Shown: one piece after another, positions 34,236 to 43,536 of the stretch
Position numbering within the stretch: position 1 is the first letter of the stretch
Layout: each line of letters opens with the position of its first letter
Assembly: GCA_964395715.1 (NCBI GenBank)
Contig: CAYNAU010000001.1
Span: 124,001 to 188,000, forward strand
Direction of reading: 5' to 3'
Length of the DNA stretch: 64,000 nucleotides
Source of the DNA: Porticoccus sp964395715
Lineage (GTDB): Bacteria; Pseudomonadota; Gammaproteobacteria; Pseudomonadales; Porticoccaceae
Position numbers and translations under genes: made by a program
The notes under the pieces: model-generated
What the model saw: only the letters and a program-made list of their open reading frames with translations
What the model was told of the DNA's origin: nothing
Database searches by the model: none

Positions 34236-35252
34236 TCAGGAACCCATACGGGGGTTATACCAGCGCACTTCCGTGGTGTACTTCTCGATCAGGTGTGTCA
34301 CATCAAGAATCATGGCAAACAGCGCCATGCGCACCAGCAGGCCATTGTCCGTCTGGCGAAAAATTGCAAGGTTTGGGTTACTGTCCAGATCGCGGTCGAG
34401 CTCATTGGCCTCTGCCCTCGAATCCCTCGGCAGTGGATGCATTATCACCGTATTGGGCTCACAATTGGACGTGTAAATCGCCTGGTTGAGGCGAAACCGG
34501 CCACGGTATAAATCCGCTTCATCTTTGCTGGCGAAACGCTCTTCCTGAATGCGGGTGGAATAAACAATATCCACGTGGGAGATGCTCGATTCCAGACGAT
34601 CAGATTCGTCCACCTGTATTCCCGCAGCGCGCATGTCCTCAACCAATTCTCTTGGCATCGCCAGTTCCAGCGGGGAAACCAGCTGCACCGAGACCCGCTG
34701 GAATAACATCAGCAGCTTGCAGAGAGAGTGAACGGTGCGCCCATGCTTGAGGTCACCAATCATGGCGATGCGCAGACCGTCCAGCTGACGCCCGCGATCC
34801 CGAAGTTCTTTTTCTATGGTATACAGGTCCAGCAATGCCTGACTGGGATGCTCATTACTGCCATCACCACCATTGATCACCGGCACCCGGCTGGCGGCGG
34901 CGAAATCTGCCACGGATCCGGACTGGGGATGACGCATACAGATTACATCACTAAACCCGGATAGAACCCGGGCTGTATCCTGGAGCGATTCACCCTTGGC
35001 GAGGGCCGAGGCTTCAAATCCTACCGTTTCCCTGACTTCACCCCCCAGCAGGTTAAAGGCGCTGCCGAAACTGATGCGGGTTCGGGTACTGGACTCGAAA
35101 AACATGTTGCCGAGAATAGCGCCTTCGAGAACCCGGGTAATTTTCTGGCGCTGGGCATAGGGTTCCATGCGGTCAGCAACGCGAAAGATGCGGTCAATAT
35201 CGGTGCGCTCAAACTGACTGATGGAAAGTATACTGCTACCCTTGAATTCCAC
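34236..35252 (-). CDS. pyrB: Aspartate carbamoyltransferase catalytic chain
   Basis: Second step of pyrimidine synthesis: carbamoyl phosphate plus aspartate to carbamoyl-aspartate. The carbamoyl-phosphate loop FESSTRTR is at residues 52-59; HPSQALLDLYT and MHPLPRDSR are also present. 338 aa. GTG start with GGGGG upstream. No regulatory chain pyrI and no pyrC-like pseudo-subunit adjoin it. It lies 74 bp downstream of sbcB. Confidence 0.95.
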   Translation of the reverse strand: MEFKGSSILSISQFERTDIDRIFRVADRMEPYAQRQKITRVLEGAILGNMFFESSTRTRISFGSAFNLLGGEVRETVGFEASALAKGESLQDTARVLSGFSDVICMRHPQSGSVADFAAASRVPVINGGDGSNEHPSQALLDLYTIEKELRDRGRQLDGLRIAMIGDLKHGRTVHSLCKLLMLFQRVSVQLVSPLELAMPRELVEDMRAAGIQVDESDRLESSISHVDIVYSTRIQEERFASKDEADLYRGRFRLNQAIYTSNCEPNTVIMHPLPRDSRAEANELDRDLDSNPNLAIFRQTDNGLLVRMALFAMILDVTHLIEKYTTEVRWYNPRMGS

Positions 35253-35326
35253 GTTGCCCCCACGGCTTAACCCATCAAGCGCAGCATTTTAGCGGCTTTG
35301 CCAAAATCGAACCAGCAGCATTATCG

Positions 35327-36745
35327 CTATAAAATCTGATCGCCCCATTCCTGCAGTGCGTGCAGCAGAGATCGCTCACGCTCACCGGTTTCCTCGTTTG
35401 CCATCAGCTGGTCAATTTCCGCATGATAGGCTTCAAGGCTGAGATAACCGGTGGAAGAACCGGTGAGTCGCTGGAAGCGCCATTCCTCCCAGTGGTGCAA
35501 CTCTTCCTCGCTCAGTGACTCAGGAAAATTTCTGGCCCGATAGAGGAACAGCAACTGCCGGTAGCGAGGATCCTGGAAATGAAAGCGATCCGCGCCCAGT
35601 TCTTCTAACGATGCCGCTCGCACTTCGCTCAACAATCCCCGGTCGCTGTCATTAAGAAAGCCCTGATAGAGCTGCCGATCTGCTTCCTCAGGGATTTCCT
35701 GCGCCGGGGCAGAAAACAGTTGTGAAAGCTTTGCCGTCAGATCCTGCCCCCGCAACAGGCGCCAGTTTTCCTCGCAACGCTGCAGGTCAATACCCAGCCG
35801 CTTGGCCGCTGCATCATCCAGTAATTTTGGCGTTGCCACGACTGGACAGCGGTTAATCTGAACATTTTTAAGGGGAATGCGTTCCACACCTTCTGGAAGA
35901 TCCTGGGTGCGGGTAAATAGTCGCTCTCGAATTTTCTCCGCCGACAGATTGACAAGCCCCTGAGCATTTCCCGACAAATTAAAGCAGATAATGGCATTGT
36001 TATTGGTCGGATGCCTGGCGAGCGGCATCATTAACGCCACATAACCATTATCTCGAGGCAACTTGCCCGATACGTGCAGGAATGGCAGCTGGTTCTGCAG
36101 GTCTATCAACCCAGCCACCTTGTTTTTGAGGCGATGCTCGTAAATATAATCGTACAGCTTGGGTTGTTTTTCCTTTACCAAGCGGGCCATAGCAATGGTT
36201 GCCATGACATCGGAGAGGGCATCATGGGCTGATTCATGGGTTATACCGTTTGCCTGGGTGAGTTGTTCCAATTTGAAACAGGGGGAGCCATCGTCATAAT
36301 TGGGCCACTCGATGCCCTGCGGTCGCAACGCCCTGGCCAGCCGAACCATGTCGATGATGTCCCAACGGGAGTTGCCATGCTTCCACTCCCGTTCATAGGG
36401 ATCGTAGAAGTTACGGTACAGGGTGTAGCGAGTCACTTCATCATCAAAGCGAATGCTGTTATAGCCCACCCCACACGTACCCGGTTGTGACAGTTCCCGG
36501 TGCACTTGTGCAATAAATTCCGGTTCCGGCACCCCCTGTTCTCTGGCTTTCTGGGGAGTAATCCCTGTGACCAGGCAGGCCATTGGGGATGGCAATCGGT
36601 CCATGGGCGGCTGGCAATACAGGGATAAGGGCTTGCCGACCAGATTGAGGTTTTCATCGGTGCGAACACCGGCAAACTGTGAAGGGCAGTCTCGAGACGG
36701 GTCAGTACCAAACGTTTCGTAGTCGTGCCAGTAGAGCGTTTTCAC
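35327..36745 (-). CDS. sbcB: Exodeoxyribonuclease I
   Basis: Processive 3'-5' single-strand DNA exonuclease in mismatch repair and recombination. DEDDh residues are visible: Asp8 and Glu10 in WHDYETFG, with HDALSDVMATIAMA carrying the late His/Asp. SH3-like and helical C-terminal domains follow. I chose the GTG at 36745 with AAGGA 10 bases upstream; the reading frame extends to a TTG at 36772, which would sit in the T tract of the ompA terminator. It gives 472 aa, like E. coli (475). Confidence 0.93.
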   Translation of the reverse strand: MKTLYWHDYETFGTDPSRDCPSQFAGVRTDENLNLVGKPLSLYCQPPMDRLPSPMACLVTGITPQKAREQGVPEPEFIAQVHRELSQPGTCGVGYNSIRFDDEVTRYTLYRNFYDPYEREWKHGNSRWDIIDMVRLARALRPQGIEWPNYDDGSPCFKLEQLTQANGITHESAHDALSDVMATIAMARLVKEKQPKLYDYIYEHRLKNKVAGLIDLQNQLPFLHVSGKLPRDNGYVALMMPLARHPTNNNAIICFNLSGNAQGLVNLSAEKIRERLFTRTQDLPEGVERIPLKNVQINRCPVVATPKLLDDAAAKRLGIDLQRCEENWRLLRGQDLTAKLSQLFSAPAQEIPEEADRQLYQGFLNDSDRGLLSEVRAASLEELGADRFHFQDPRYRQLLFLYRARNFPESLSEEELHHWEEWRFQRLTGSSTGYLSLEAYHAEIDQLMANEETGERERSLLHALQEWGDQIL

Positions 36746-36773
36746 AGGTTCAGCATCCTTTCTCCAGAACAAA

Positions 36774-36801
36774 AAAAACGGCGTCTGAGGACGCCGTTTT
36801 T
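36774..36801 (-). terminator. Terminator of the ompA-like gene
   Basis: AAAAACGGCGTC (36774-36785), loop TGAG, GACGCCGTTTTT (36790-36801), followed on the minus strand by more T. It separates the OmpA-like gene from sbcB. Confidence 0.9.
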
Positions 36802-36834
36802 AGATAACGCAACAATCCGTGCGTTCCGATCAGA

Positions 36835-37785
36835 TCACTCAACCACTTCAGTGTAGGTCATTTCACCTACTACGCGACGGTTGCGAGCACGACCTTCGTC
36901 AGTCGTGTTGTCTGCAATCGGACGGCTTTCACCGTAACCTTGTGTGGTAACACGACCCGGGTCAATACCATAATCTTCAACAATTTTGGCTTTAACCGCA
37001 GCAGCGCGACGCTCTGAAAGGCTCTGGTTGTAGTCGTCCGAACCGCGGGCATCAGTGTGGCCTTCCAAGACCAGAGTGATGTCATCATGAACTTTCATCG
37101 CATTGGCAACAGCCTGCAGTTCGTCACCGTAGATAGCACGGACAATGGCCTTATCGAATTCAAACTCAACATTCAGGCGCACAGTGATGGTACGGGTTTC
37201 CGGCTCAGGTGCAGGCATTTCCGGCACGCGGCGCTCTACGGGTTCTTCAACAACCGGCGCAGCAGGCTTGTTGAAGTAGTAGTTGAGCGCAAAGTTCAGG
37301 GAACCATCGTTGATACCCTCATTACCTTCACGCAGTTTATGAGCAATGCGGGCATCACCACGGAATTCCCACTGATCACTGATCATCTTGGACAGACCAA
37401 AACCAATTTGCGCCTGATGGGTGTATTCCTCATCTGACCACAGGTTGTTTTCACCTTCGCGATCATAGTAGCTGAAGCCTGCTACTACATAGGGGCGCCA
37501 GCCACCGTTATCTTCGCCCAGCCAGAAATAAGCATTGATTTGGGCAACATCCAGATCGTCACCGGCGAAATCTTTGCCGTAGCCGGCTTCCAGGGCCCAA
37601 TCATTAAAGAAGCGGTAACCAATATTAAAACCAGCTACACCAGCTTCATCATGACCACTGACAACACGTTCGCTGTCGAGGTAGTAGTAACCGAGAGACG
37701 GGCCGAGGTATAAACCCTCTTGCGCAAATACGGAGGCCGACAGTGTCAGCAACGATACGCCAATAGCAGCAGCAAGCTTTTTCAT
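36835..37785 (-). CDS. OmpA-family outer-membrane protein
   Basis: 316-aa porin-like anchor linking outer membrane and peptidoglycan. Signal peptide (MKKLAAAIGV..., cleavage after Ala21), an eight-stranded beta-barrel with alternating aromatic residues (~23-185), a Pro/Glu-rich hinge (EEPVERRVPEMPAPEPE), and a C-terminal OmpA domain. That domain has the diaminopimelate-binding pattern LEGHTDARGSDDYNQSLSERRA split over two helices and RARNRRV. I chose the ATG at 37785 because the signal peptide starts there and GGGGAAG precedes it. Confidence 0.93.
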   Translation of the reverse strand: MKKLAAAIGVSLLTLSASVFAQEGLYLGPSLGYYYLDSERVVSGHDEAGVAGFNIGYRFFNDWALEAGYGKDFAGDDLDVAQINAYFWLGEDNGGWRPYVVAGFSYYDREGENNLWSDEEYTHQAQIGFGLSKMISDQWEFRGDARIAHKLREGNEGINDGSLNFALNYYFNKPAAPVVEEPVERRVPEMPAPEPETRTITVRLNVEFEFDKAIVRAIYGDELQAVANAMKVHDDITLVLEGHTDARGSDDYNQSLSERRAAAVKAKIVEDYGIDPGRVTTQGYGESRPIADNTTDEGRARNRRVVGEMTYTEVVE

Positions 37786-37858
37786 AAACTTCCCCATTAA
37801 TTCCGATTTAAAAACACAGGCACCCTCGCCTGAACAATAAAAAACAGCAAGCGTAATG

Positions 37859-37874
37859 ATAATACAGTTACTGT
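37859..37874 (-). promoter_or_regulatory. Candidate -10 and overlapping dyad upstream of the ompA-like gene
   Basis: TATTAT (37859-37864, minus) directly adjoins the perfect palindrome ACAGT-T-ACTGT (37864-37874). There is no recognisable -35 at 17 bp. A repressor bound to the dyad would block the promoter. Weak evidence. Confidence 0.3.
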
Positions 37875-38046
37875 TTTTTTTCCGCATAGAGGCCGAAATT
37901 TTGCCAAAAACCTAAACAAGATCAAAAAAATGGCGCTGACTTATTAAGCTATGTCGAGTGCTTTTTTTTCTCTGGATTTCCAGGCGGCAACGGCGGCACC
38001 CTGAGTGCGGCGCGAATATATACCTCTGTTTTTCAATAAGCCAGCA

Positions 38047-39561
38047 CTAGATGACCAATTTTCGCTCTTCAATTTTGGCCTGCCAGATTTTCGGGCCAGT
38101 TTGGTGGACGGCCTCACCCTTGGTATCCACCGCAACGGTCACCGGCATATCGACAATCTCAAATTCATAGATTGCTTCCATGCCAAGATCTTCAAATGCC
38201 ACTACTTTAGCAGCGGTAATGGCCTTTGAAACCAGGTACGCGGAACCCCCGACAGCCATCAGGTAGACAGCCTGGGAATCACGAATAGCATCAATGGCCG
38301 AGGGGCCACGTTCCGCCTTACCGATCATGCCGATCAGGCCGGTTTCTTCCAGCATGGTGCGCGTAAACTTGTCCATGCGGGTTGCAGTGGTGGGACCAGC
38401 AGGGCCGACCACCTCTTCCCGTACCGGGTCCACGGGACCCACGTAGTAGATAAAGCGACCGGTCAGGTCTACCGGAAGCTTGTCACCCTTAGCCAGCATA
38501 TCGACCATACGCTTGTGAGCAGCATCCCGGCCCGTGAGCATTTTTCCGGAGAGCAGCAGGGTTTCTCCCGGCTTCCAGTCTTTAATGTCTTCCCTGGTCA
38601 CCGTATCCAGGTTTACGCGGCGAACGCTATCCCCTACTTCCCAGGCAATTTCTGGCCAGTCTTCAAGGTTCGGTGGTTGTTGTTTAGCAGGGCCACTGCC
38701 ATCCAGCTTGAAGTGCGTATGGCGTGTCGCAGCGCAGTTGGGAATCATCGCCACGGCTTTGTTGGCGGCGTGGGCCGGGAAATCTTTCACCTTAATATCC
38801 AGCACGGTGGTCAACCCACCCAGGCCCTGTGCACCGATACCCAGACCGTTGACCTTGTCGAACAACTCTAGGCGAAGTTCTTCGGCGCGATTGGAAGCGC
38901 CCCGGGCCTGCAATTCATGAATATCAATGGAGTCCATGAGGGACTCTTTCGCCAGCAACATAGCTTTTTCAGCAGTACCGCCAATACCAATACCCAGCAT
39001 GCCAGGAGGACACCAGCCGGCACCCATCTTCGGCACCTGCTCCAGCACCCATTCCACCACGGAGTCGGATGGGTTCAACATGGCAAATTTGGATTTCGCC
39101 TCGGAACCGCCACCCTTGGCTGCCACGTCGATTTCAACGGTATCGCCTGGGACAATCTCGTAGTTGATCACCGCCGGAGTGTTGTCACCGGTGTTTTTTC
39201 GGGCACCGTCTGGGTCGGCCAGAACCGATGCTCGCAGTACATTGTCAGGGTGCAAGTAAGCGCGCCTAACACCTTCGTTAATCATATCGGAGACACTCAT
39301 GTCTCCTTCCCACTGCACGTTCATGCCAACTTTGACAAAAACATTCACGATACCGGTATCCTGACAGATCGGGCGGTGTCCCATCGCACACATGCGGGAG
39401 TTGATCAGGATCTGCGCCATGGCGTCCTTGGCGGCCTGGGACTCTTCGCGCTCATAGGCTTCGTTGACCGCCTGGATAAAATCCACGGGGTGGTAATAGG
39501 AGATAAATTGCAGCGCATCCGCCACACTTTCAATCAGATCATTTTGTTTGATAACAGTCAT
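38047..39561 (-). CDS. fumA: Class I fumarate hydratase (4Fe-4S)
   Basis: TCA-cycle enzyme converting fumarate to malate with an oxygen-sensitive 4Fe-4S cluster. 504 aa in the fused single-chain form, with RPICQDTGIVNVFVKVG near residue 105, GWCPPGMLGIGIGGT and NCAATRHTHF providing the cluster-cysteine regions. The start chosen is the ATG at 39561 (MTVIKQND), after GAGAG; an ATG seven codons upstream is possible. Single gene. FumA and FumB-type enzymes cannot be told apart from this sequence. Confidence 0.92.
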   Translation of the reverse strand: MTVIKQNDLIESVADALQFISYYHPVDFIQAVNEAYEREESQAAKDAMAQILINSRMCAMGHRPICQDTGIVNVFVKVGMNVQWEGDMSVSDMINEGVRRAYLHPDNVLRASVLADPDGARKNTGDNTPAVINYEIVPGDTVEIDVAAKGGGSEAKSKFAMLNPSDSVVEWVLEQVPKMGAGWCPPGMLGIGIGGTAEKAMLLAKESLMDSIDIHELQARGASNRAEELRLELFDKVNGLGIGAQGLGGLTTVLDIKVKDFPAHAANKAVAMIPNCAATRHTHFKLDGSGPAKQQPPNLEDWPEIAWEVGDSVRRVNLDTVTREDIKDWKPGETLLLSGKMLTGRDAAHKRMVDMLAKGDKLPVDLTGRFIYYVGPVDPVREEVVGPAGPTTATRMDKFTRTMLEETGLIGMIGKAERGPSAIDAIRDSQAVYLMAVGGSAYLVSKAITAAKVVAFEDLGMEAIYEFEIVDMPVTVAVDTKGEAVHQTGPKIWQAKIEERKLVI

Positions 39562-39609
39562 TTCACTCTCACAACCTGTCATTTCCAGAAAAACCTCATC
39601 AGCTCAAAC

Positions 39610-40398
39610 TCAGCCGGGGGGAGCCCCCAACTGCTGTTTGATCAGTTGCAAATCCCGGTTAATTTGCAGCCGGTATGCATCGATGGCACGAATTGCCTCC
39701 TCATTACCCGCAACGCGGGCGTTCAACGACTGCTTGGAGTCGTTGATAGTTTTTTCCATACGGGCCAGGCGATCCGCCACATCCTGAACCTGGCTCACCA
39801 GGTCGTTGACCTCCAGTTTTGTCGCCAGCGCCGAACTCGCAGCCGTCTCCACAGATTTTGTCGCCACATCCACCTTGCCGGTCAGGGCTTCTATTTCTTT
39901 CTTTCGTGCGGACATGGATGCCTGTAAGCCCTTGACGGTCTTGGCCTGATCATCAATGGACTTACCCTGATCTTCAATAGACTTGCGATTGCGATCGTAA
40001 GCCACACCCCAGAGTTTCTTGATCTCGGACCAGTGTTCATCCAGACTGGTCTGGTGTTCCTTCAGCTTTACCGACAAGGCTGCACCCGACTGGCTAAGGG
40101 ACTCATCGGTGGAAACAATTTTTGCTTCCAAGTCGTTAAAACGCGCCTGCAGGGTTTCAAAACGCCGGGTCTGTTCAACAAAGAAATAGCCCAGACCGCC
40201 GACACCGAGAACGACTACCAGCAGCAGGAATTTCCACAGCGGACCAACGCCACCTGACGATGAAGGCGGTTTTGCTCGCGGCCGCTCCCTGTTGGGACGC
40301 ACATTGTCTGGCCCTCGCTCCCGACCCTCGCCACGGCCGATGCGGTCATCACTGGTGGGGACGATTGGATCAAAGCGAGGGTTATCACTGTCACTCAT
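39610..40398 (-). CDS. Membrane-anchored coiled-coil protein of unknown function
   Basis: 262 aa. An Arg/Pro-rich cytoplasmic head (~1-50: RGEGRERG, RPNRERPRAKPP) is followed by one transmembrane segment (~54-74) and a long helical region with heptad-like spacing (~76-255, rich in Lys, Glu, Ser and Gln). Only topology can be stated; a periplasmic coiled-coil is likely. I do not recognise the family. It sits 48 bp upstream of fumarase on the same strand. Confidence 0.7.
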   Translation of the reverse strand: MSDSDNPRFDPIVPTSDDRIGRGEGRERGPDNVRPNRERPRAKPPSSSGGVGPLWKFLLLVVVLGVGGLGYFFVEQTRRFETLQARFNDLEAKIVSTDESLSQSGAALSVKLKEHQTSLDEHWSEIKKLWGVAYDRNRKSIEDQGKSIDDQAKTVKGLQASMSARKKEIEALTGKVDVATKSVETAASSALATKLEVNDLVSQVQDVADRLARMEKTINDSKQSLNARVAGNEEAIRAIDAYRLQINRDLQLIKQQLGAPPG

Positions 40399-40487
40399 AG
40401 CACATCAAACCTGAAGCAGGCCTCTTATCAGAAGGCGATTGGAATAGAAGCTTGGATACACGAGGCAGGCATTATACGACAAACATA

Positions 40488-40515
40488 AAAAAACCGGCCA
40501 TTCGGCCGGTTTTTT
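40488..40515 (-). terminator. Terminator of the PuuD-like membrane gene
   Basis: AAAAAACCGGCC (40488-40499), loop ATTC, GGCCGGTTTTTT (40504-40515); T-rich on both sides. It lies 13 bases after the stop of the gene at 40528. Confidence 0.9.
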
Positions 40516-40527
40516 ATCGTCCTGTGC

Positions 40528-41172
40528 TTACAGGAAGCAAAGAGAACCAACCAGTACGGCGGTCAGAACCAAGCTGGATATGATCACACCGCGAACAGTG
40601 GTCATTGGCCCTTGTTTGCCGAACAGCGCATTGGCTTCCAGTGCCAGCACAATGGCCACCGCAAGATAAAGACCTAAACCACCACCATTAGCGGATGTGA
40701 GGTGTTCGGCACTGTAGCCCATATGGGGAGATGCCAGCATGCAGTACGCCATTGGTGCAGAAAACAAAGTATTGGTGCGCGAGGCCAGCAGGGCTTTTGC
40801 CGCTGCGGCAGGACCGTCACCCTCTTTCATACCCAGGGCTATCTGCTGCGCCGGCCAGATCACCAGCCAGACATTGAGGAACATCAGGGTACCCAGTAAC
40901 GCACCCACCTCGATGTAGTCATTCATGACGTGCTGTTTACCCACACCTGCCAGCAGAATCACACCGGTGATGAAGGTGAACATGGCACCCCAGCGGAACC
41001 ACCACAGGGCACTGGGAGCCAGTTTTGCCTTGGCATCAGCCAAGCCTTCAGGACTGGCCTGTTTGAAGTAACCGCCCTGAACAAAGTTGAAGTAGTACAG
41101 CATACCGATCCAGGTGATGCCGAACAGCAGGTGACCCCAGCGGGCCAGAAAATTAATGAATTCGAGTGACAT
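40528..41172 (-). CDS. Membrane protein similar to the N-terminal domain of urate hydroxylase PuuD
   Basis: 214 aa, five or more hydrophobic segments, no signal peptide. The start FINFLARWGHLLFGITWIGM matches the PF06181 (urate_ox_N) pattern, in which a conserved His and Trp lie in TM1. PuuD itself carries a C-terminal cytochrome c domain with a CxxCH haem motif; this chain ends without one, and no cytochrome gene is next door. Its reaction is therefore unknown; a haem- or quinone-linked membrane redox role is a guess. It lies downstream of groEL on the same strand. Confidence 0.7.
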   Translation of the reverse strand: MSLEFINFLARWGHLLFGITWIGMLYYFNFVQGGYFKQASPEGLADAKAKLAPSALWWFRWGAMFTFITGVILLAGVGKQHVMNDYIEVGALLGTLMFLNVWLVIWPAQQIALGMKEGDGPAAAAKALLASRTNTLFSAPMAYCMLASPHMGYSAEHLTSANGGGLGLYLAVAIVLALEANALFGKQGPMTTVRGVIISSLVLTAVLVGSLCFL

Positions 41173-41361
41173 GTCTTTCTCCTTAGCAACAAGATGCTAG
41201 TTTATTGGGCCGGGTTTTGTTTGTAATCAACTAATTGTTATACCCGCCAGTGCTGGGCGCTGGCGATCCCCCATCGGTCAAACCTTCCAGAAACCCTATA
41301 AAACAAGAGGTTATAGGACGATTCCACTTGGCGGTAATTTTGTCATAAAGTGCCCGGAAAT

Positions 41362-41388
41362 AAAAAGCCCCGGCTAGCGGGGCTTTTT
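41362..41388 (-). terminator. Terminator of groESL
   Basis: AAAAAGCCCCG (41362-41372), loop GCTAG, CGGGGCTTTTT (41378-41388), with an extra T. Located 22 bp after the groEL stop. Confidence 0.9.
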
Positions 41389-41410
41389 TGACTTACAGTG
41401 AAGAGGGCGA

Positions 41411-43051
41411 TTACATCATACCGCCCATGCCACCCATACCACCCATATCAGGCATACCGCCTCCAGCATTTTCTACCGGGGAATCAGCAACCATGGCTTC
41501 AGTGGTGATCATCAAGCCCGCAATGGAGCCTGCCGCCTGCAATGCAGTACGAGTCACTTTGGCGGGATCCAGGATACCCATGGCGATCATATCGCCATAT
41601 TCACCCGTACCGGCATTGTAGCCAAAGTTACCTTCACCCTGTTTAACCTTGTCGACAACCACAGAGCCTTCTTCACCGGCGTTGGTGACAATCTGGCGCA
41701 GTGGCGATTCCATGGCGCGACGAGCCAGATTAATACCAACAGTCTGATCTTCGTTATCGCCTTTAAGACCGTCAATAGCCTGCAAGGCACGAATCAGGGC
41801 CACACCGCCACCGGGAACAACACCCTCTTCCACAGCTGCGCGGGTCGCGTGCAGAGCATCTTCAACACGGGCTTTCTTCTCTTTCATTTCAACTTCAGTT
41901 GCCGCACCAACTTTGATGACTGCAACACCACCTGCCAACTTGGCAACGCGCTCTTGCAGCTTCTCGCGATCGTAATCGGAGGAGGTATCTTCAATCTGGG
42001 CGCGGATCTGGTTAACACGAGCTTGGATAGCGTCGTGATCGCCTGCACCGTCCACAATGGTGGTATTTTCCTTGGAGATCGTCACACGCTTGGCCGTACC
42101 CAGGTGATCCAGAGTGGCGGACTCAAGGTCCATACCCACTTCCTCGGAAATCACAGTTCCGCCAGTCAACACAGCGATGTCTTCCAGCATAGCCTTGCGG
42201 CGATCACCAAAACCCGGCGCCTTACAGGCCGCGACCTTGACGATACCGCGCAGGTTGTTAACAACCAGTGTCGCCAGGGCTTCGCCCTCAACGTCTTCAG
42301 AAATAATGACCAGCGGCTTGCCTGCTTTGGCCACGCTTTCCAGCAACGGCAGCAATTCGCGGATATTGGAGATTTTTTTGTCGAACAACAGGATGAAGGG
42401 CGAATCGTGTTCAACGCTCATGCTTTCCTGATTGTTGATAAAGTAGGGGGACAGGTAACCGCGGTCAAATTGCATACCTTCAACAATATCCAGTTCATTT
42501 TCGAGACCGGAACCTTCTTCGACGGTAATCACCCCTTCCTTGCCGACCTTTTCCATGGCTTCGGCGATGATATCGCCGACATGGGAATCGCTGTTGGCAG
42601 AGATCGTACCGACCTGGGCAATCTCCTTGGTATCGGCGCAGGGCTTGGCAATTTTGGCGATTTCAGCTACTGCCGCGGTAACTGCCTTATCAATACCGCG
42701 CTTCAGGTCCATCGGATTCATACCCGCGGCCACAGACTTCAGGCCTTCGTTAACGATTGACTGAGCCAGTACGGTTGCCGTGGTCGTGCCATCACCGGCT
42801 TCGTCAGAGGCTTTGGATGCCACTTCCTTGACCATCTGGGCACCCATATTTTGAAACTTGTCTTTCAGTTCGATTTCTTTCGCTACGGATACGCCGTCTT
42901 TGGTGACAGTGGGCGCACCAAAAGATTTATCCAGAACAACATTGCGTCCCTTGGGACCCAGAGTCACTTTTACAGCGTCGGCCAGAACATTAACGCCTTC
43001 CAGCATCGGGTTGCGGGCGTTATCACCAAACATTACGTCTTTTGCTGACAT
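41411..43051 (-). CDS. groL: Chaperonin GroEL (Hsp60)
   Basis: 546-aa subunit of the 14-mer ATP-driven folding chamber. N-terminus MSAKDVMFGDNARNPMLEGV, the ATP-binding GDGTTTATVLAQ near 86, and the flexible GGM-repeat tail (GGMGGMGGMM) are all present. It follows groES after 53 bp, in one operon with a heat-shock-type promoter. Single copy within this window. Confidence 0.98.
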   Translation of the reverse strand: MSAKDVMFGDNARNPMLEGVNVLADAVKVTLGPKGRNVVLDKSFGAPTVTKDGVSVAKEIELKDKFQNMGAQMVKEVASKASDEAGDGTTTATVLAQSIVNEGLKSVAAGMNPMDLKRGIDKAVTAAVAEIAKIAKPCADTKEIAQVGTISANSDSHVGDIIAEAMEKVGKEGVITVEEGSGLENELDIVEGMQFDRGYLSPYFINNQESMSVEHDSPFILLFDKKISNIRELLPLLESVAKAGKPLVIISEDVEGEALATLVVNNLRGIVKVAACKAPGFGDRRKAMLEDIAVLTGGTVISEEVGMDLESATLDHLGTAKRVTISKENTTIVDGAGDHDAIQARVNQIRAQIEDTSSDYDREKLQERVAKLAGGVAVIKVGAATEVEMKEKKARVEDALHATRAAVEEGVVPGGGVALIRALQAIDGLKGDNEDQTVGINLARRAMESPLRQIVTNAGEEGSVVVDKVKQGEGNFGYNAGTGEYGDMIAMGILDPAKVTRTALQAAGSIAGLMITTEAMVADSPVENAGGGMPDMGGMGGMGGMM

Positions 43052-43104
43052 GACTTACCTTCCTTAAACAATTCGTTTGACGAGATTAAATCTGTTATGT
43101 GGTA

Positions 43105-43398
43105 TCAGCCGTCTATGACAGCTTTGATATCGCTTTCGCTGAGAATAACCAGTTCCTGGCCGTCCAGCTCAATGGTGTCACTGCCGGCATACTTGCCGAA
43201 CACTACGGTATCTCCAACTTTTACATCCACAGGACGCACTTCACCATTGTCCAGTACGCGACCGATGCCAACGGCAATCACTTCTCCCTGATTCGGTTTT
43301 TCTTTGGCAGAGCCCGGCAACAAAATACCACCGGCTGTTTTTTCTTCCTCTTCCTTGCGACGAACCACAACACGATCGTGTAAGGGACGTATTTTCAT
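43105..43398 (-). CDS. groS: Co-chaperonin GroES (Hsp10)
   Basis: 97-aa lid subunit of the GroEL chamber, starting MKIRPLHDRVVVRRKEEEE, with the mobile loop (KTAGGILLPGSAKEKPNQG, residues ~20-38). The Shine-Dalgarno GGAG precedes the ATG. First gene of groESL and immediately downstream of fxsA, the same order as in E. coli. Confidence 0.98.
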   Translation of the reverse strand: MKIRPLHDRVVVRRKEEEEKTAGGILLPGSAKEKPNQGEVIAVGIGRVLDNGEVRPVDVKVGDTVVFGKYAGSDTIELDGQELVILSESDIKAVIDG

Positions 43399-43470
43399 TG
43401 TCTTTTCTCCAACTATTATGGTCTAACCTATACAAATCATCAGAGTTCGGATGTTACCGAGCTGAGGCTT

Positions 43471-43499
43471 ATGTGGAGGCGTTCCAAATTATTTCAAGG
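43471..43499 (-). promoter_or_regulatory. Heat-shock (sigma-32 type) promoter of groESL
   Basis: Minus strand: CCTTGAAA (43492-43499) is followed after 13-17 bases by CCTCCACAT (43471 onwards). The -35 is consensus. The CACATAA core is shared with the hsp20 promoter. Leader about 65 nt. Confidence 0.6.
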
Positions 43500-43536
43500 G
43501 ATCAAATAAAAAAAAGTTTCTTTACAGAACAATCTG

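Noticed and set aside
41411..41460. Tandem repeat at the groEL 3' end
   Set aside because: It encodes the normal GGM-rich tail of GroEL.
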